A stretch of DNA of 64,000 nt from Thiomicrorhabdus aquaedulcis (lineage in GTDB: Bacteria; Pseudomonadota; Gammaproteobacteria; Thiomicrospirales; Thiomicrospiraceae): contig NZ_AP018722.1 of the NCBI RefSeq assembly GCF_004001325.1, positions 496,001-560,000 on the forward strand, read 5' to 3'. This document shows positions 63,629-64,000 of this stretch, piece after piece (positions within the stretch are counted from its first letter, which is position 1; every line of letters begins with the position of its first letter). The translations under genes were made by a program, and so were the position numbers. The notes under the pieces were generated by a model. The model did no database searches, was not told the DNA's origin, and saw only the letters and a list, made by a program, of their open reading frames with translations.

Positions 63629-64000
63629 ATGAAAGAACAGGTCAAGCAGATTCATTTTGTAGGAATTGGCGGGGTCGGCATGGCCGGCATTGCCGAAGTG
63701 TGTTTAAACCTTGGGTATGTGGTGAGTGGTTCGGACTTAAAACACAACCCAACCGTGGCGCGATTAGAGTCCTTGGGGGCGTTGATTCAGCTGGGGCACG
63801 ATGCACTGCATGTGCTTAATACCGATGTGGTAGTGGTGTCTACCGCCATTGGCGCGGGCAATCCCGAGGTAAATTGGGCGCGTGAAGCACGCGTGCCGGT
63901 GATTCCGCGTGCCGAAATGCTGGCCGAGTTAATGCGCATGCGTTTTGGCATTGCCATTGCGGGCACGCACGGCAAAACCACCACCACCAGTTTAACGGCG
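63629..64000 (+). CDS. murC: UDP-MurNAc:L-alanine ligase MurC, C-terminus off the window
   Basis: The first 124 residues of Mur[20 protein letters not shown] (UDP-site Rossmann loop), [55 protein letters not shown] and the ATP loop [15 protein letters not shown]. It starts at ATG 63629. MurC normally follows murG; here it lies about 17 kb further on, so the second half of the dcw cluster (murB, ddl, ftsQ, ftsA) may continue to the right. Confidence 0.94.
   Translation, partial: MKEQVKQIHFVGIGGVGMAGIAEVCLNLGYVVSGSDLKHNPTVARLESLGALIQLGHDALHVLNTDVVVVSTAIGAGNPEVNWAREARVPVIPRAEMLAELMRMRFGIAIAGTHGKTTTTSLTA

Noticed and set aside
46720-63629. Insertion between murG and murC as a genomic island
   Set aside because: The genes are mostly housekeeping with codon use and palindrome density like the rest; there is no integrase, tRNA or flanking direct repeat.

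Overview
The window looks like a chromosomal segment of a free-living, probably motile gammaproteobacterium. The evidence is sspAB, rsmJ, lpoA-yraN-rsmI, a class A RNase P RNA, a meso-diaminopimelate-type MurE, an FtsZ with the proteobacterial C-terminal tail, two chemoreceptors and a suf operon. Genus cannot be fixed from sequence alone. A complete mevalonate pathway is unusual for this class and points to a lineage away from the enterics. No tRNA, rRNA operon, CRISPR array, phage or intact transposase was seen.

Layout. 1-4.5 kb: genes resembling the decaprenyl-phospho-pentose (arabinofuranose donor) pathway, namely a DprE1-like oxidase, GtrA, UbiA phosphoribosyltransferase and divergent PAP2 phosphatase, followed by a GT39-type glycosyltransferase. 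4.6-6.5 kb: azoR and sspAB. 6.5-13.0 kb: a six-gene mevalonate operon on the minus strand (mvaA-fni-mvaS-mvk-pmk-mvaD). 13.2-23.7 kb: ppiC, a SYLF protein, lemA with an M48 protease, a SLAC1/TDT transporter, exonuclease-HIRAN-pseudouridine synthase, an EAL-like/HDOD protein and htpX. 23.7-32.9 kb: yraN-lpoA divergent from rsmI, pirin divergent from a LysR regulator, a MITE-like element, a lone receiver protein, rsmJ, dacB and rnpB. 33.2-46.7 kb: the division and cell-wall (dcw) cluster mraZ-rsmH-ftsZ-ftsL-ftsI-murE-murF-mraY-murD-ftsW-murG, with a clear promoter and four MraZ-type boxes. 46.8-54.7 kb: two chemoreceptors flanking a small-protein gene and lgt-thyA-folA. 54.8-58.3 kb: the znuABC zinc importer with a COG0523-like P-loop protein. 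58.4-63.4 kb: sufBCDS. 63.6 kb: start of murC, detached from murG by about 17 kb.

Three window-wide patterns stand out. (1) The palindrome CAGGCCTG, usually within GACCAGGCCTGGTC, occurs 34 times by my reading. It lies in genes in all three reading frames and between genes as longer palindromes, some forming terminators. This is the strongest candidate for an undescribed system. (2) A family of short inverted-repeat elements with GAGRCCTTTGCAC ends includes one apparently complete 159-bp copy with a 5-bp target duplication. (3) Eight genes, including essential ones, are broken by what each looks like a single missing base in a homopolymer run. These are most simply assembly errors, so those genes are annotated across the break.

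Also notable are ftsZ sitting between rsmH and ftsL, and a terminator-like hairpin inside the start of ftsL.
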